Assembly: GCA_964247055.1 (NCBI GenBank)
Contig: OZ176056.1
Location: 8,742,001-8,806,000, forward strand
Reading direction: 5' to 3'
From: Paragordius varius
Lineage: Eukaryota > Nematomorpha
DNA: 64,000 nt
The notes under the pieces were generated by a model that was given only the letters and a program-made list of their open reading frames with translations, did not search any database and had not been told where the DNA came from. The position numbers and the translations under genes were made by a program. Positions 1 through 11,240 of this stretch are shown one piece after another; position 1 is the stretch's first letter, and each line of letters begins with the position of its first letter.

Positions 1-327
1 GGGTTTATCTAAAATGTTATAATCAAGCAGCTTCTTGTGGTAGCCAGACATTGATCCTGAACCACTATGGAAGATTTTATCTTCATCGTCGATCGGATAA
101 TAAATATTTCTCTGCGAATCTAGTTTCGATAATTCTTTCAATTTATCTTTTAACATTTCCAGTTGTTTGTCCCCCATGTGGCTGCATTTTATTTCGTTCA
201 ATTCACATTCGCATGATTTGGTTATATTGACGCACCAATCTCGAATAATTTTGTTCTCAATGAGTTCCTTGTGGGCTTTAATCAACGGACAAGCGAAGAA
301 AAAAAGTAATATAAGTAAAAAATTCAT
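1..327 (-). CDS. Secreted protein, N-terminal part (runs off window)
   Basis: Reading leftwards from an ATG at 327-325, the frame stays open for 109 codons to the window edge. The first ~18 residues form a clear signal peptide: Met-Asn, then a Leu/Ile/Phe-rich core (FLLILLFFFAC), then a likely cleavage near Ile-Lys-Ala-His. The following mature part is polar and has five Cys within the first ~55 codons (in CP, DWC, SCEC and KCS contexts), which suggests disulphides and secretion or a luminal location. After that comes a Lys/Leu-rich stretch and a Gly/Ser-rich stretch ending in Tyr-His-Lys-Lys. Codon use is more GC-rich than the flanking DNA, as expected of coding sequence. A TATA-like box lies about 45 bp upstream. 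I do not recognise the family. The end of the open frame is the window border, so length and C-terminus are unknown, and an unseen intron is possible. Confidence 0.8.
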   Translation of the reverse strand, partial: MNFLLILLFFFACPLIKAHKELIENKIIRDWCVNITKSCECELNEIKCSHMGDKQLEMLKDKLKELSKLDSQRNIYYPIDDEDKIFHSGSGSMSGYHKKLLDYNILDKP

Positions 328-370
328 TTCAAGTTTTTAACGAAAAATAAATTTAAAGCTAAAAGAGGGG

Positions 371-378
371 CTTTTATA
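371..378 (-). promoter_or_regulatory. TATA box of the secreted-protein gene
   Basis: On the minus strand the sequence TATAAAAG lies 44 bp before the ATG at 327. A start site 25-30 bp downstream would give a 5' leader of only about 15-20 nt. The position fits and the flanks are GC-richer than the surroundings (GTC before, CCCC after), but AT-rich DNA gives such strings often, so this is an inference. Confidence 0.45.
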
Positions 379-847
379 GACTGCGAAATTTTTGTACTCT
401 AAAAATCAAAATTAAAAATTTTGTAATTCAGCGAATCGTTCTTAACTCACCTTGTACGCAGTTTAAACATAACAAATTTTTGTAATGTATGAAATTATAT
501 CGAAAATAATGATTTCTGGGAAAATTTTAAATTAGAAATAGGTAAATACAATTTAGGTAAACATCCATAGTGCTTTCTTGTTTCTCTTTTAAATAAATGA
601 TATCTTTTCGTAGAACAAAATTATTTAACGCACTTTGGAAGTACAACCCATCTTTTTAGCTTTTACGCACCTAATGAAATTTTAAATATAAAATTAAAAA
701 TGATAATATGTTCTATACATATAAAACGCCCCAATCAATATATGAAGTTGCTGGAAAAGGTTTGATATTAATCCAAACTATTATAAATATAATATGTTTC
801 ACATCATAGTAAAATTTGAAAATAAAAAATATGACTTTATAATATTT
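379..847. other. AT-rich upstream/intergenic DNA, no gene seen
   Basis: The stretch consists of short AT-rich words with frequent stops on both strands. Beyond the TATA-like box I find no exon, RNA gene or recognisable repeat terminus. Confidence 0.5.
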
Positions 848-1035
848 TTTTCAAAAAGACAACCACACTTTTTATAGCTTGATTTTATAATATGAAATAG
901 ACATATATAATGTTAACACAATCAATTATATATTTTTTAGTTGTAATTAAACAAATTATAATGGAAAAATTAAGGTTTGAAAAAGTATGATTGTTGAAAA
1001 ATGCCTTTATATTTTTAGGTTTAGTCAGTATGATT
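848..1035. repeat. Degraded Tc1-like MITE, partial
   Basis: The block carries the inner arms of the Tc1-like MITE family seen at 6618-6900: a left arm reading like AAAAAGACAACCA and a right arm reading like TATGATTGTTG followed by CTTTATATTTTTA. The outer CAGTAAAAA termini are not recognisable, so this is a truncated or older copy. Confidence 0.4.
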
Positions 1036-2712
1036 TCATTTTTAATGTAGTTGTTTAAACATTGATTTTTTATCATAAACCATATAGTTATTGTGAAATA
1101 TGTAATTAAGAGTATTACCACCAATTTACAACTTTTTTACGAGCCATATATTTAAATTTCAGTATTGTTAAATTTTATAAATTATATATGAAAAATAAAA
1201 GGTATAACCCCCGATATGTTGTCTGAAAAAATACAACAAATTCAAAATATTTAACATGTTTTTGGAAGTCTGATCTAAATATAACAATAAACTTCCTTTA
1301 ACCAATTTTTATAGACTAATAATTTTAAATTTTATTTGTAAAGTTTAATTTTAATAAATCGAGATATGAATTATAAAGGTTGTATTGACTAAACTTAAAA
1401 ATAACCTTTGTTTTCATTAAAAACAACATTTATATAAAGGTACAGTTACCTTAAAATTAAAATTGGAAGATTTTTAAAATAAAAAAACTAGGCTGGTCAA
1501 ATAGTTTAAAATTAGATTTTTATTAAGAATGAGAAAAAACAAGAGCTCTCAAAATTTTTCTAAATCAAATTAAAATTAAAGTACAGTAAATACTATGATT
1601 ATAAGGACAAAAGCTAAAAATATAAAGACAAATTATTTTTAAAAATATAACCCTTTTAAACTTTAATTAATCCTTTAAAAATCATTTATTAAAAATAATG
1701 TAATTGATTGTGTTATCAATATAAATATCTATTTTATACTTTATTGTTAAACAATGAGTTAAAAATCAAGATCTAAAAAGTATGTTTGTCTTTTGGTAAA
1801 AAACATTTGTCTTTATATTTTAACGGTTTGTCCGTATCAATGTTTACTGTAATCATACATTAAATTTATAAATTACTTATAATACTCTAATTAAGAACAG
1901 TTACGAGATTATTATTATTGATTATTTTGGAATTTCAGTCCATGACTTTTTAAGGAAACCTTATATCCCAGAGCGATGTAAAACTTTTTTAACAATTATG
2001 CCTTCTTTAGCCTTTTAAGCACATAATACAATTTTAAATATTTTCTTATATTCGCCGCCATTTAATTTCCTGTTAAATATTTCTGAAAGCAAACTAAATA
2101 CAATAGGCGAATAACTGTATAATATGGTTAGATAATGAAAATTATTATTTTACCAGAAAAATATTGATATTTATTGATTTTTTAAAACCAGTACCTGAGT
2201 TCAATCGTATTTTGGAGCTGTCCCAATTTTAGACGCTGGAAGTCACAAAAGTAAATATATAAGCTTTTTTAATCTACATGAGGACAATGTTTATTAATAA
2301 AATTTTAACTAAAATAACTTTCAAAAAAGTAGTTTAAAGATGATTAAGTTCTGGCATATAAAAATACCCAATAAATAAAAAGTTATTGAATCGTTGATTG
2401 GCTAAAAGGTTTCATTTCTATTTGCTACATTTATTGACAACGTATATTTATTGGGAACATGCGTATCATGGCAACAGATATGCAAATTACATCTAAAATA
2501 GAAATATTACCTAACTCATTAAATGAATCATACGATAGCCAATAATTTGATAGTTTAAAGTGCCTTGTAAAAAACCTCGTTTGCCATAACTATTTCATTT
2601 TCAAAATACTTTTTTGGTTAAAACACCTAATTTTATATAAATATTTTAGGACATGTATCCGATCACTTTGACCAATGTTTTAAGAGATGTAACGTTAGTA
2701 TAATCAATGGTA
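909..2712 (+). repeat. Tandem duplication, copy 1
   Basis: This block reappears with substitutions and indels at 3062-4601. Shared landmarks include the string beginning AACACAATCA, GAGCCATATATTTAAATTTC, the 'cttatattcgccgccattta' string, and a right end reading ATTTTAGGACATGTAT. The offset is about 2.15 kb at the left and 1.89 kb at the right, so the second copy has net deletions. No open reading frame is conserved between the copies, so this is non-coding. It contains a Tc1-like MITE at 1584-1850. Confidence 0.75.
1584..1850. mobile_element. Tc1/mariner-like MITE, copy
   Basis: The termini are CAGTAAA... and ...TTTACTG, each flanked by TA. Inside them lie inverted arms: ATAAGGACAAAAGCTAAAAA with TATAAAGACAAA on the left, and TTTGTCTTTATATTTTAACG with TTTGTCCGTAT on the right. 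A TA target and CAGT ends are typical of Tc1/mariner elements. There is no transposase, so the element is non-autonomous. Confidence 0.65.
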
Positions 2713-3057
2713 CAGTAAAAACCGAAACTATACGGACAAAACGTAAAAGTATAAGGGAAAAATTTTTTTCCTAAAAGAAAATTATACTTTTTAAACCTTG
2801 ATTTTTTCCTAATAAATTAATAACTGAAATTATACGGACAAAAGGTAAAAATATAGATACAATATAGTCAACCATTCCTTCTTAAACCTTAATTTATAAA
2901 CTAAATTAATATTGTGTATGTATTGATTTTCACATTTCTATATTTTACTTTGTAGTTTAAAACAATGAGTTATATTAAAGAATCAAGATTAAAAAAGTAT
3001 GATTATTTTGAAAAAAAATATTTTTACGTTTTGTCTGTATAATTTAAATTTTTACTG
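2713..3057. mobile_element. Tc1/mariner-like MITE, copy
   Basis: A TA-flanked element with CAGTAAAAAC at the left and TTTTTACTG at the right. The arms carry ATACGGACAAAACGTAAAA and its inverse TTTTACGTTTTGTCTGTAT. An internal partial repeat of the left arm near 2820 makes this copy longer than its relatives. No coding capacity. Confidence 0.7.
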
Positions 3058-3061
3058 TACA

Positions 3062-4601
3062 TATTGGTAACACAATCAGTTATATATTTTACAAGCGTAA
3101 TTAAATCATTTATAATGGATAAATTAGGGTTTAAAAAAGTTTGATTGTCGAAAAATGTCTTTATATTTACCAGTTTAGTCAGTATGATTTCATTTTTTAA
3201 TGTAGGTTTAAACGATGATTTTTATCATAAACCATATAGTTTATAATTGTGAAATATGTAATTGAGACTATTACCACCAATTTACAACTCTTTTACGAGC
3301 CATATATTTAAATTTCACTATTGTTAAATTTTATAAATTAAACAAATCAGGGCTATAAATTATTTATGAAGAATAAAAGGTATAACCCCGATATGTTGTC
3401 TGAAACTAATACAAAAATATTTAACATGTTTTTGTAAGTCTGATTATTTAAATATAACAACAACCTATTAAACAATTTTTAATTTTATATTTTATTTCAT
3501 GTAAAGTTAAAATATAATAAACCGAGATATGAATTATAAAGGGTTATATTAACTAAACTTAAAAATAACCTTAGCTTACATTAAAAACAACATTTAAAAG
3601 GTACAGTAACCTTAAAATTAAAATTTAAAGATTTTGTTTTGTATAAAAAAAAACCAGGCTGGTAGTTTAAATTGGATTCTTTTTTAAAAGAATGAGAAAA
3701 ACAAGAGCTCTCAAAATTTTTATAAATCAAATCAAAATTAAAGTACACTAAATACTATAATTATACGGACAAAACTTAAAATATAAAGACAAATTTTTTT
3801 TTCAAAATATAACCATTTTAAACCTTAATTAATCCTATTAAAATCATTTAATAAATTAAAATGTTTGGGAAACCTTATATCCCAGAGCGATTTGAAATCT
3901 GAACATCTTAAATTTTCTTAAATAATTAAAAAATTATTTTTTTTAGCCTCTTAAGCACATAATACAATTTTCAAAAATCTTATATTCGCCGCCATTTAAT
4001 TTCTTTTAAATTTTTCTGAAAGCTATTATAATAGGCGAAAAACTGTATACTATGGTTTGATAATAAAAACATTAATAAGCTTTCAGGCTGCAAATTACCA
4101 GCAAAAAGTTGATATTAATTAAGTTCAAAATCAGTTCTTGAGTTCAATCGTATCTACATGAGGATGTTTAATAATTAAATTTTAACTAAAATAACTTTCC
4201 AAAAATTAGTTTAAAGATGATTAAGTTCTGGCATATAAAAATACCCAATAAAGTAAAAAGTTATTGAATCGTTATTGGCTCAAAGGTTTCATTTCATTGT
4301 TTTTATTGCTAAAGTATATTTATTGCGGAGAGGCGCCATTGTAGAGTTTTATGGCAACAGATATGCAAATAAAATATTCTAGCCATTTAAAATAAACGTA
4401 GTCAATAAATGAATCATACGATAGCCAATAATTTAATAGTTTAAAGTGCCTTGTAAGAAACCTCGTTTACCATAAAAAATTCATTTTCAAAATCCAAGTT
4501 TTTTGGTTTAATACCTAAATGAATACTAATATTTTAGGACATGTATTCGATCACTTTTGCCCATTTTTTTAAGAAATGTAACCTTAGTATAATCAATGGT
4601 A
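3062..4601 (+). repeat. Tandem duplication, copy 2
   Basis: This is the second copy of the block at 909-2712, in the same orientation and with several internal deletions. It ends at the same position relative to the downstream Tc1-like MITE as copy 1, so the duplicated segment included at least one MITE end. No gene is seen in it. Confidence 0.75.
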
Positions 4602-4845
4602 CAGTAAAAATCGAAATTATACGTACAAAACTTAAAAATATAAAGACAATTTTTTTCAAAAGCCACCATACTTTTTCAAACCTTGATACAATTGTAAAAT
4701 ATATGATTGATCCTGGTGTCAATGTCTATTTATACTTAGCAATCATTAATAGTGATATATATAAAAAAATCAAAATTTAAAAAATATTTGAAAAAAAATT
4801 TTTCTGTATGTTTACGTTTTCTCCGTATAATTACAGTTTTTACTG
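4602..4845. mobile_element. Tc1/mariner-like MITE, copy
   Basis: The ends are TA-CAGTAAAAATCGAAATTATACG at the left (only the first 20 bases matter) and TTTTTACTG-TA at the right, with inverted inner arms. It occupies the same place relative to duplication copy 2 as 2713-3057 does to copy 1, so the two are probably paralogous copies of one insertion. Short open frames inside it on both strands are by-products of the palindrome. Confidence 0.7.
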
Positions 4846-4849
4846 TAAT

Positions 4850-5950
4850 GATTGGGAATGGATTCCTATATTTATAAATTTTTCCTGAAGTTTTTGAAAG
4901 TAACAATACGCAATTCAGAAGTTAAATACTTACAGAAATTATTAAAAAGAGATAAATAAGGGAATGTATTTTTATTTAAATATTCCTCACTCATCAACAC
5001 ATGTTTGTACTTGCTAGAAAATATCCCTTTTCTCGAAACAGTTATTTTACTAAATAGCTCATTTCGTCCTTACTTAATATTCTGTAATACAGTAGATGTA
5101 ATAACCTCATACAATATTTTGTCTCAGTTTTTTTAAAATCCGCCTTTATAAATAGCCTAAATACACAAGCTAATCTATATTCAAACTTCCCTAATTAATC
5201 ACCAAAATAACTGGCACAATTGAACTATTCATTGGTATTGTATAAATCTAATTGAGAATCATCGTTTCGACTAAATCGCACCAATTCTGACAGCGCACAT
5301 TTATACTTTTATTAAAAGATATTAGGAAAATTTGATCATTTAGCGTTAATTTAATTTAAGATCATATATTGGTATTTTTTGTATGGATACGGATTATTTT
5401 TTGGGACTCAAGGCCTTATATTAATTTCACTTTCACCACAAAACATGGTAATATATAAGCTGCCACTCTTATTGCTACTAATAGAAGTCAGGACGTTTTT
5501 CATCTTGAAAAATTATTTAGAAATTTATTTGGATAGAAATAATTTTTATTAATACCACTAATGTCTTGATATATATTTTCTTTTCATCATACGTCTTATT
5601 AATATAATATATTGAGGTCAATATTATTTAAATCTTGAGCCCGAAAGAAATATAATATTAAATATTTAACGACTAAATAAAATAATTTATGCCTATTTAT
5701 AATTTAAACAATAGATAATATTTTTAAGCAAATTTATATGTATGCAATTAGATGTTGGTATTTAATTTTAATTAATTAATTTCAACATGAATTTTTTACA
5801 AAGTATAAATTTTTTTATTAATTTCATATAAAATACGGCCCCCACAAAAAATGTGGACGTCCGCCTAGCGTAATGCGCCTTAAAAAAAATAAATGATAGA
5901 TTAACCAAAAAAATATTTATTTCAATTTTTAAATTTTACTCTAACGAGGG
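4850..5950. other. AT-rich DNA, no gene seen
   Basis: There is no open frame of note and no repeat terminus I can match. One short GC-richer patch at about 5837-5882 (GCCCCCAC...GTGGACGTCCGCC) stands out in composition. I cannot assign it; it may be the eroded end of a transposon. Confidence 0.4.
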
Positions 5951-5959
5951 TTGATTAAC

Positions 5960-6612
5960 TAACTTAGAGAGAAATGCAATATTAATTTGGCTAAAAACAG
6001 ACTTCTTACAGGAATTCATAAGGATTGTTGGTTGATATTCCACTACTTTTTGATCTTATTTTCAGAAATTATATACTTTATAATTTCCACTCACAAGATT
6101 CCAAAATAAAACAGTAAAAAATTTTTATACACTCATAAACCAGATGACAAAAAAATGGAAAAATAAAAAACGATATTTTTTGGTTTTATTTTGTATAAGT
6201 TTTCTGAATAAAATATGAATGTTAAGATTTTAATAGTGATTTTAGCTAGTAAATAATTTAAAAAAATAATTTAATTTAGTTTCATAAGAAATATTTTGTC
6301 TTTAAAGTGTGTTAAAAGAAAAACGCCATCTTTTGACCTGAGATTTTATAGAAACCTTAACTGTATGATTTTATGCTATTTATATATTGGAAATATCTCA
6401 TAAAATGATAATAAACCATAATAGCTCAAATTTTATGATTATTTTTTGAATTGACCTTAATTATCCATAATTTTCAATTTTTGCCCGATTTCGATTTTCT
6501 CTCAATAATTCAAAAACTAGGTCGTCAACAAATAAAAATTTTTGCGGCAAGTGAACTGGTCATAAACTATCTCATGAAAAAATTAACCTCTTTTTTACAC
6601 ACAGTGTACACA
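5960..6612 (+). repeat. Palindrome family E, single arm
   Basis: This sequence matches one arm and the centre of the palindromic element at 19840-20912. Shared landmarks are TTATACACTCATAAACCAGATG (first 20 bases matter), AAAAACGCCATCTTT, the stretch TTTATGATTATTTTTTGAATT and a right end near CACACAGTGTA. The opposite arm is missing here, so the copy is truncated. No coding potential is seen. Confidence 0.6.
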
Positions 6613-6617
6613 CAAAA

Positions 6618-6900
6618 CAGTAAAAAATAAAATTATATCGACAAAACGTAAAAATATAAAGACAAATATTTTTTTAAAAAGACAACCATATTCTTAATTT
6701 TTGCTATATAAAATATTTAAATACAATCGTAAACTACATAATTGATTGTGCTACCAATTTACATTTTTAATTTATATTTTGCAGTTTAAACAATCAGTTA
6801 TATTTAAAAAAATTATGATTAAAAAAATATGGTTGTCTTTTAGAAAAAGTATTTGTCTTTATATTTTTGCGTTTTGTCCGTATAATTTCAATTTTTATTG
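6618..6900. mobile_element. Tc1/mariner-like MITE, best-preserved copy
   Basis: The left arm CAGTAAAAAA...CGACAAAACGTAAAAA with TATAAAGACAAA is mirrored at the right by TTTGTCTTTATATTTTTGCG, TTTTGTCCGTATAATTTC and a degenerate terminal TTATTG. The inner arms also pair (AAAAAGACAACCATA against TATGGTTGTCTTTTA). Four recognisable copies lie in the first 7 kb. Non-autonomous, with no transposase. Confidence 0.7.
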
Positions 6901-7898
6901 TATTTTTCTTGATCATAAATGTATTATCGCAATTCATCACACTACAATCAAAGTGATATTGTCATAATTTAGACTTAACAACATGAAAAAGAGAACACGA
7001 ATAAAATGCCTTATTCATCATGCCTGATTCAATACTAGTTGTTGATTTGTCAAATATTTTTGATTCTAATGTAGTGAAAATTAAAATAACTAAACATATA
7101 GGCCCGCGTGTAGATAATTGCAAAAGTATTACATACATTGCACTTATACTTTTTGCGTTTCTTTTTATATCCCATCATTCATCTAACTAACATGTTTTAA
7201 TAAATCGCTGCTCATTTTTTTATATATTCATTTATTGATAATTTTTATCGTGCCATTTCGGTTTTTTTGGTTCTTTTATATAAACGCCTCCATTTTAAAT
7301 AGATTCATAAATTTGTGACTTTTGGAACCTAATTAAATTAAATCTCAACATAAACATTAGCTCTTTGAGTAAATTTTTTAGCTTGCTTCAATAAAATTAC
7401 AGGAAAATCTGTATATACGGACGAATTTTTAAACTAACAAACAAATTTTTTTTATAGCAAACATATTAAAATCAAAAGATTAAAATATATGCAGACAAAT
7501 TTTTTTATACGGACAAAAAATTTTTTTACGGAAAAACCGAAATACAATAGGATATGAAGGAGCCCTCACTTATAATATGGATAAACAATAACCCTATGAT
7601 TTCTAGTCGGCTAAATGTGATATATATTTTTTAAGAAGCTCTAAAACTATAACATAACATTTGATATTCACCAACTTTAAAATAAACCATTTTTGATTAA
7701 ACATTAATTGTGAGATATCGCATTTTATTTATTAATTTAAAATAGCATTGTAGTTATATTTGATACCAAAGGTAGACGAATAGTATTTAATCGTCTCCTT
7801 AATGAGCTTATAAGATAAGATATTTAAAATCAACAAGACTCCCATCTTCACATTAATTGAAAGTTGTCACACGTAACATTATATTAAAGAGGGTAGAT
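6901..7898. other. AT-rich DNA, no gene seen
   Basis: There is no convincing exon or RNA gene. Near 7415-7550 some ATACGGAC words recall the Tc1-like MITE arms, so a heavily eroded copy may be present. Confidence 0.4.
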
Positions 7899-8158
7899 CA
7901 GGGGTGTCCAACAGGGTACTAATTTTGAGTGGCTCTTTGAAAATTTTGAAAAAAAATAATTTCTAATTTTTTTAAAAAATTATTCTATATAAATTATGCA
8001 TTTTTATATTAACATTTAAATTATTTTTAGAAACTTTTAATAAAATTCTTTTATAAATATCTATCATCGCATTCAATTAATCATTTATAAAGCACATTTT
8101 TTCCTACATATTATTTCCAACTTCAAGATGATAACTTTCAAATTAAATTAAAACATTA

Positions 8159-8375
8159 ACTTGCAAAAAATAGGTATTTAAAATAATTTATTTAGCGTCC
8201 ATATCAATACTGGGAATTATAATTTGGGTCCATTGAAACATTGAAATACTTGCGAAAAATAAGTATTTAAAAAATTTTATCTAGCCTTCATACCAATACT
8301 GGAATTATAATTTGGGTCCATTGAAACATTAAATTACTTGCAAAAAATAGGTATTTAAAATAATTTATTTAGCTT
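8159..8375 (+). repeat. Subterminal tandem repeat inside the hAT element
   Basis: About two and a half units of ~88 bp. Each reads ACTTGC(A/G)AAAAATA(G)GTATTT, then a TTTAGC or CTAGCC step, then CAATACTGG, then AATTATAATTTGGGTCCATT. Such subterminal repeats are common in hAT elements and can bind transposase. That role is an inference here. Confidence 0.65.
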
Positions 8376-8379
8376 TCAA

Positions 8380-9720
8380 TATGCATAAATCTAAAAAAGT
8401 AACTAGAAAATACAATCCAGACTGGTAATTAAAATATGGGTTTATGCAAATTTTCAACAATGCGGAGTGCCATATTTGCAAATTTACGACAAACGGGTTT
8501 CGCGAATATAATTTAAAAAGACATGCCAATACCATGCATTTGGATTTTATTATTATGACACAGAAATGAAAATAATAGAATTAGAATCTTTAAAGAATAT
8601 TAATAATCTCCAACCAACAATTTCATTCACGCAACCTTATCCGATAGTAAAAGCAAATTATATTGATGACAATTTACTCTCCAAAAAATTAAGCCTTATT
8701 CTGATGGTGAGTTTGTAAAGGAATGCGTACTGGAAATTATAAAATGTGTTTTGCCTAATAAAGTTGAATTAATATTCAGTATAAGTCTTTCGCGCAATAC
8801 TATGTGTCGACGAATTACAGACATTGCAGAAGAAATTCAACTTTGAATTCAAAATTTTGTGGCGTTTTCCTTGTCATTTGATGAAAGCACAGATATAAGC
8901 AACATATCATTGGTAGTCTTTATTCGAGGGATAGATAAATTTTTTAACATAACAGAAGATATGTTAGGCTTACTTCCGATGAAAAATACAACTAAGGGAG
9001 ATGATATGTTTCATGCAATTTTAAAATGTATTGAGGACAATAAATTAAATATGAGGGCGCTATCTTGTTTGACAACTCGTGCCCCAGCTATGATGGGGAA
9101 AAACAAGGGAACCGTGAAATTATTGTTAAATATGATGGAATCCGATGGTATTAATATTGACCATATATATATAATGCATTGCATGATTCACCGTGAAAAT
9201 CTCTGCGCACATGCTCTGACAATGGACGATGTTATGACCGTTGTTATTAAAGTAGTTAATTTTATAAAATCTCATGCTTTGAAGCATAGGCAGTTGAAGG
9301 AGTTATTAAAAAAAATTCATTTAGAATATGGAGATCTTATATTTTTTCAAATGTAAGGTGGCTTAGTCGAGGGAAATATGTTTAAAAAGGTTTTATTTGT
9401 TATTATTAAAAGAAATAAATATTTTTCTATTACAGAATAATTATTTGGTAGAGGAATTAACCAATGAAGATTGGTTGTCAGATTTATGTTTTTCCGTAGA
9501 TATTACCGAAAAACTTAATCAATCAAATGAATCCTTGCAAAAGCAAGATAATTTATTTGTTGATTCGAATAACCATATTAAAGCGTTTTGTAAAAGTTGA
9601 CGTTATTTGAATGCCATTTAAAAAAAATGATGCTGAACATTTTCCAGAATCGAATAGATTTCAAGCTGGTAAAACTAACGATTTTTCAAAATATGCAGAT
9701 CAAATTAACATATCATTTTA
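8380..9720 (+). pseudogene. hAT transposase remnant: BED finger and catalytic core
   Basis: The frame from about 8385 gives a Lys-rich start and a BED-type finger (CHIC, then H-x4-H in KRHANTMH) near 8465-8540. It continues with DGEFVKEC at ~8704 and the core FSLSFDESTDI at ~8868, which holds the first catalytic Asp. In the segment that usually reads TTDGAPAM this copy has TTRAPAM, so the second acidic residue is replaced. HCMIHRENLCAHAL and a VNFIKS stretch follow. An in-frame TGA precedes the core near 8844, a +1 frameshift lies near 9352 (VRWLSRG continues in the next frame), and a stop follows it. From 9397 the frame resumes with FLLQNN...DWLSDLCFSVDITEKLN, typical of this family. It cannot encode active transposase. 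Confidence 0.85.
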
Positions 9721-9724
9721 ATAA

Positions 9725-10844
9725 CACTGCTCAACAAGGTTTTGCACCACCCCATTATTTTTGCATTTTCTGATACCTAATGGCATGGAAAGGCCAAAAC
9801 AAAAAAGAAAATTGAGGCCACCAATAGGATTTTTCCGAAATTTAATTTTTAAATTTGTATTTAATTTAAAATTAACAATCATTCCTCGTATATATATGTT
9901 TAAATATTCAAACGAACAAGTCGATACAAGTAATATTCCATGCATGAATAACAAAATTCTAGGCATTAAATAAGATACTAAACAAGCTAAGAGCCAAAGT
10001 ATTAAAAATCTAAAAGAGGCTTATGTATAGTGTGATAGATCCGGGCGGCTGCGCATGCTCTGCATATCCCCCAAGCGATCCAATTATGCCAGATATGGCA
10101 AAGATAACATTAAGTAATCGTAAAGCCCGATAAGAGAGACTTGCAAGCAAAATCCAGGCAAATTGACATGTCAAATTAACCAATTCACAGAATAAAGTTA
10201 GAATTGAATAAAAAGATTAGATAAATACAAATGGTCCAATCCCATAATAGTAAATTCTACTAAAAGTGGCTACACAACATCCATCTGAAATTAAAAGTAC
10301 AAGACAACCAATAATTTTAAAAAAATAAAGTATATCCACTAGGTATAAATAAAGGAATTTTTGTGAGAACCAACTCAAGAAAAAAGCCTAATAAGTACTC
10401 AAAAGAATGAAAACTAACAAAAAAAATATAGCCTATCTAAAAGCCGAAGGTTTAAACCATAGAATGCCTTTTTTAGTATTTTTATAAAAAATTTTTATAT
10501 GTATTAAAAATTCACTTGAAAGAAAAAGACAAAATTTTGACGTTTAAGTCCGTACTATTTTTTTCTCTCTGATATTTAAATGACATATTTATATTAAAAA
10601 GATAGAGTTTATAACGCTTTATTAAATGATATTAAGTTTATAATATAATAACATTTTATTATAAAGTTATATGTAATTTTCTCTCAATTTTCTCTTGTTT
10701 TTGAAAAATTGAAAAACCTATAATATTTCAAAATTCTGATTGGCGGGATCAAAAATTTTTTCTCGGTTTTTAAACACTGAAATTCGTCATAATTTAAAAG
10801 TTTGAGTGGTGGTGCTCAAAAATGTCAAAATTTGTCGACTAGTG
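9725..10844. mobile_element. CACT-ended DNA transposon family A, copy 1
   Basis: This copy is 1120 bp. The left end is CACTGCTCAACAAGG and the right end, read inward on the other strand, is CACTAGTCGACAAATTTTGAC. The first 13 bp pair as an imperfect inverted repeat, and both ends also carry a subterminal GCACCACC. It is flanked by a direct TAA on each side (9722-9724, 10845-10847). It lies inside the hAT element and is about 90% identical by eye to copies 41134-42269 and 60622-61760. There is no recognisable transposase. CACT ends with a 3-bp duplication suggest the CACTA/EnSpm group, while the TWA target would also suit PIF/Harbinger. Confidence 0.8.
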
Positions 10845-11240
10845 TAATCGATACGGTGATATGACAAAATATGAAAAAATATTTGATTTATTTTGTTGTC
10901 GTTCTATGTTGAGGCTATCAACGCTCCTATTAATTTACAAATGAAATTACTAGATTTGCAATCCAATAATGAATTAAAATTATTCATTTGGCAAACATAA
11001 AATTGAATAAATTTCCTAATTTAAGAATTTTCGCACAAAGATTAATTTTGCTTTTAGGTCCACTTATCTAAGTTTTTTTCTAAAATGAAATACACAAAAT
11101 CTCTTTGTTCTTTATTAACTAATGAAAACTTGGGGAATGAATTGAGATGTGCTGTATCAAATATTGATATAGATCTGAATAAATTAAGCAAAAAATCACA
11201 AAACAAATATCCCATTAAAAATTTTGAAAAATATTTTTAT
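10845..11240 (+). pseudogene. hAT transposase remnant: C-terminal dimerisation region
   Basis: After the nested insertion, translation gives VEAINAPINLQMKLLDLQSN, then FPNLRIFAQRL near 11015. From 11085 comes KMKYTKSLCSLLTNENL and then LRCAVSNIDIDLNKL. This is the classical hAT C-terminal block (FSKMK...SRLTDEHL...LRIA in relatives). Stops lie near 11070 and elsewhere. It belongs to the same transposase as 8380-9720. Confidence 0.8.

Noticed and set aside
4534-4780. Overlapping 62- and 79-codon frames on both strands
   Set aside because: They fall in a Tc1-like MITE and the edge of a non-coding duplication, with no family motif.
5837-5882. GC-richer patch as a possible tRNA or other RNA gene
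   Set aside because: I could not form a cloverleaf or find A/B box sequences.
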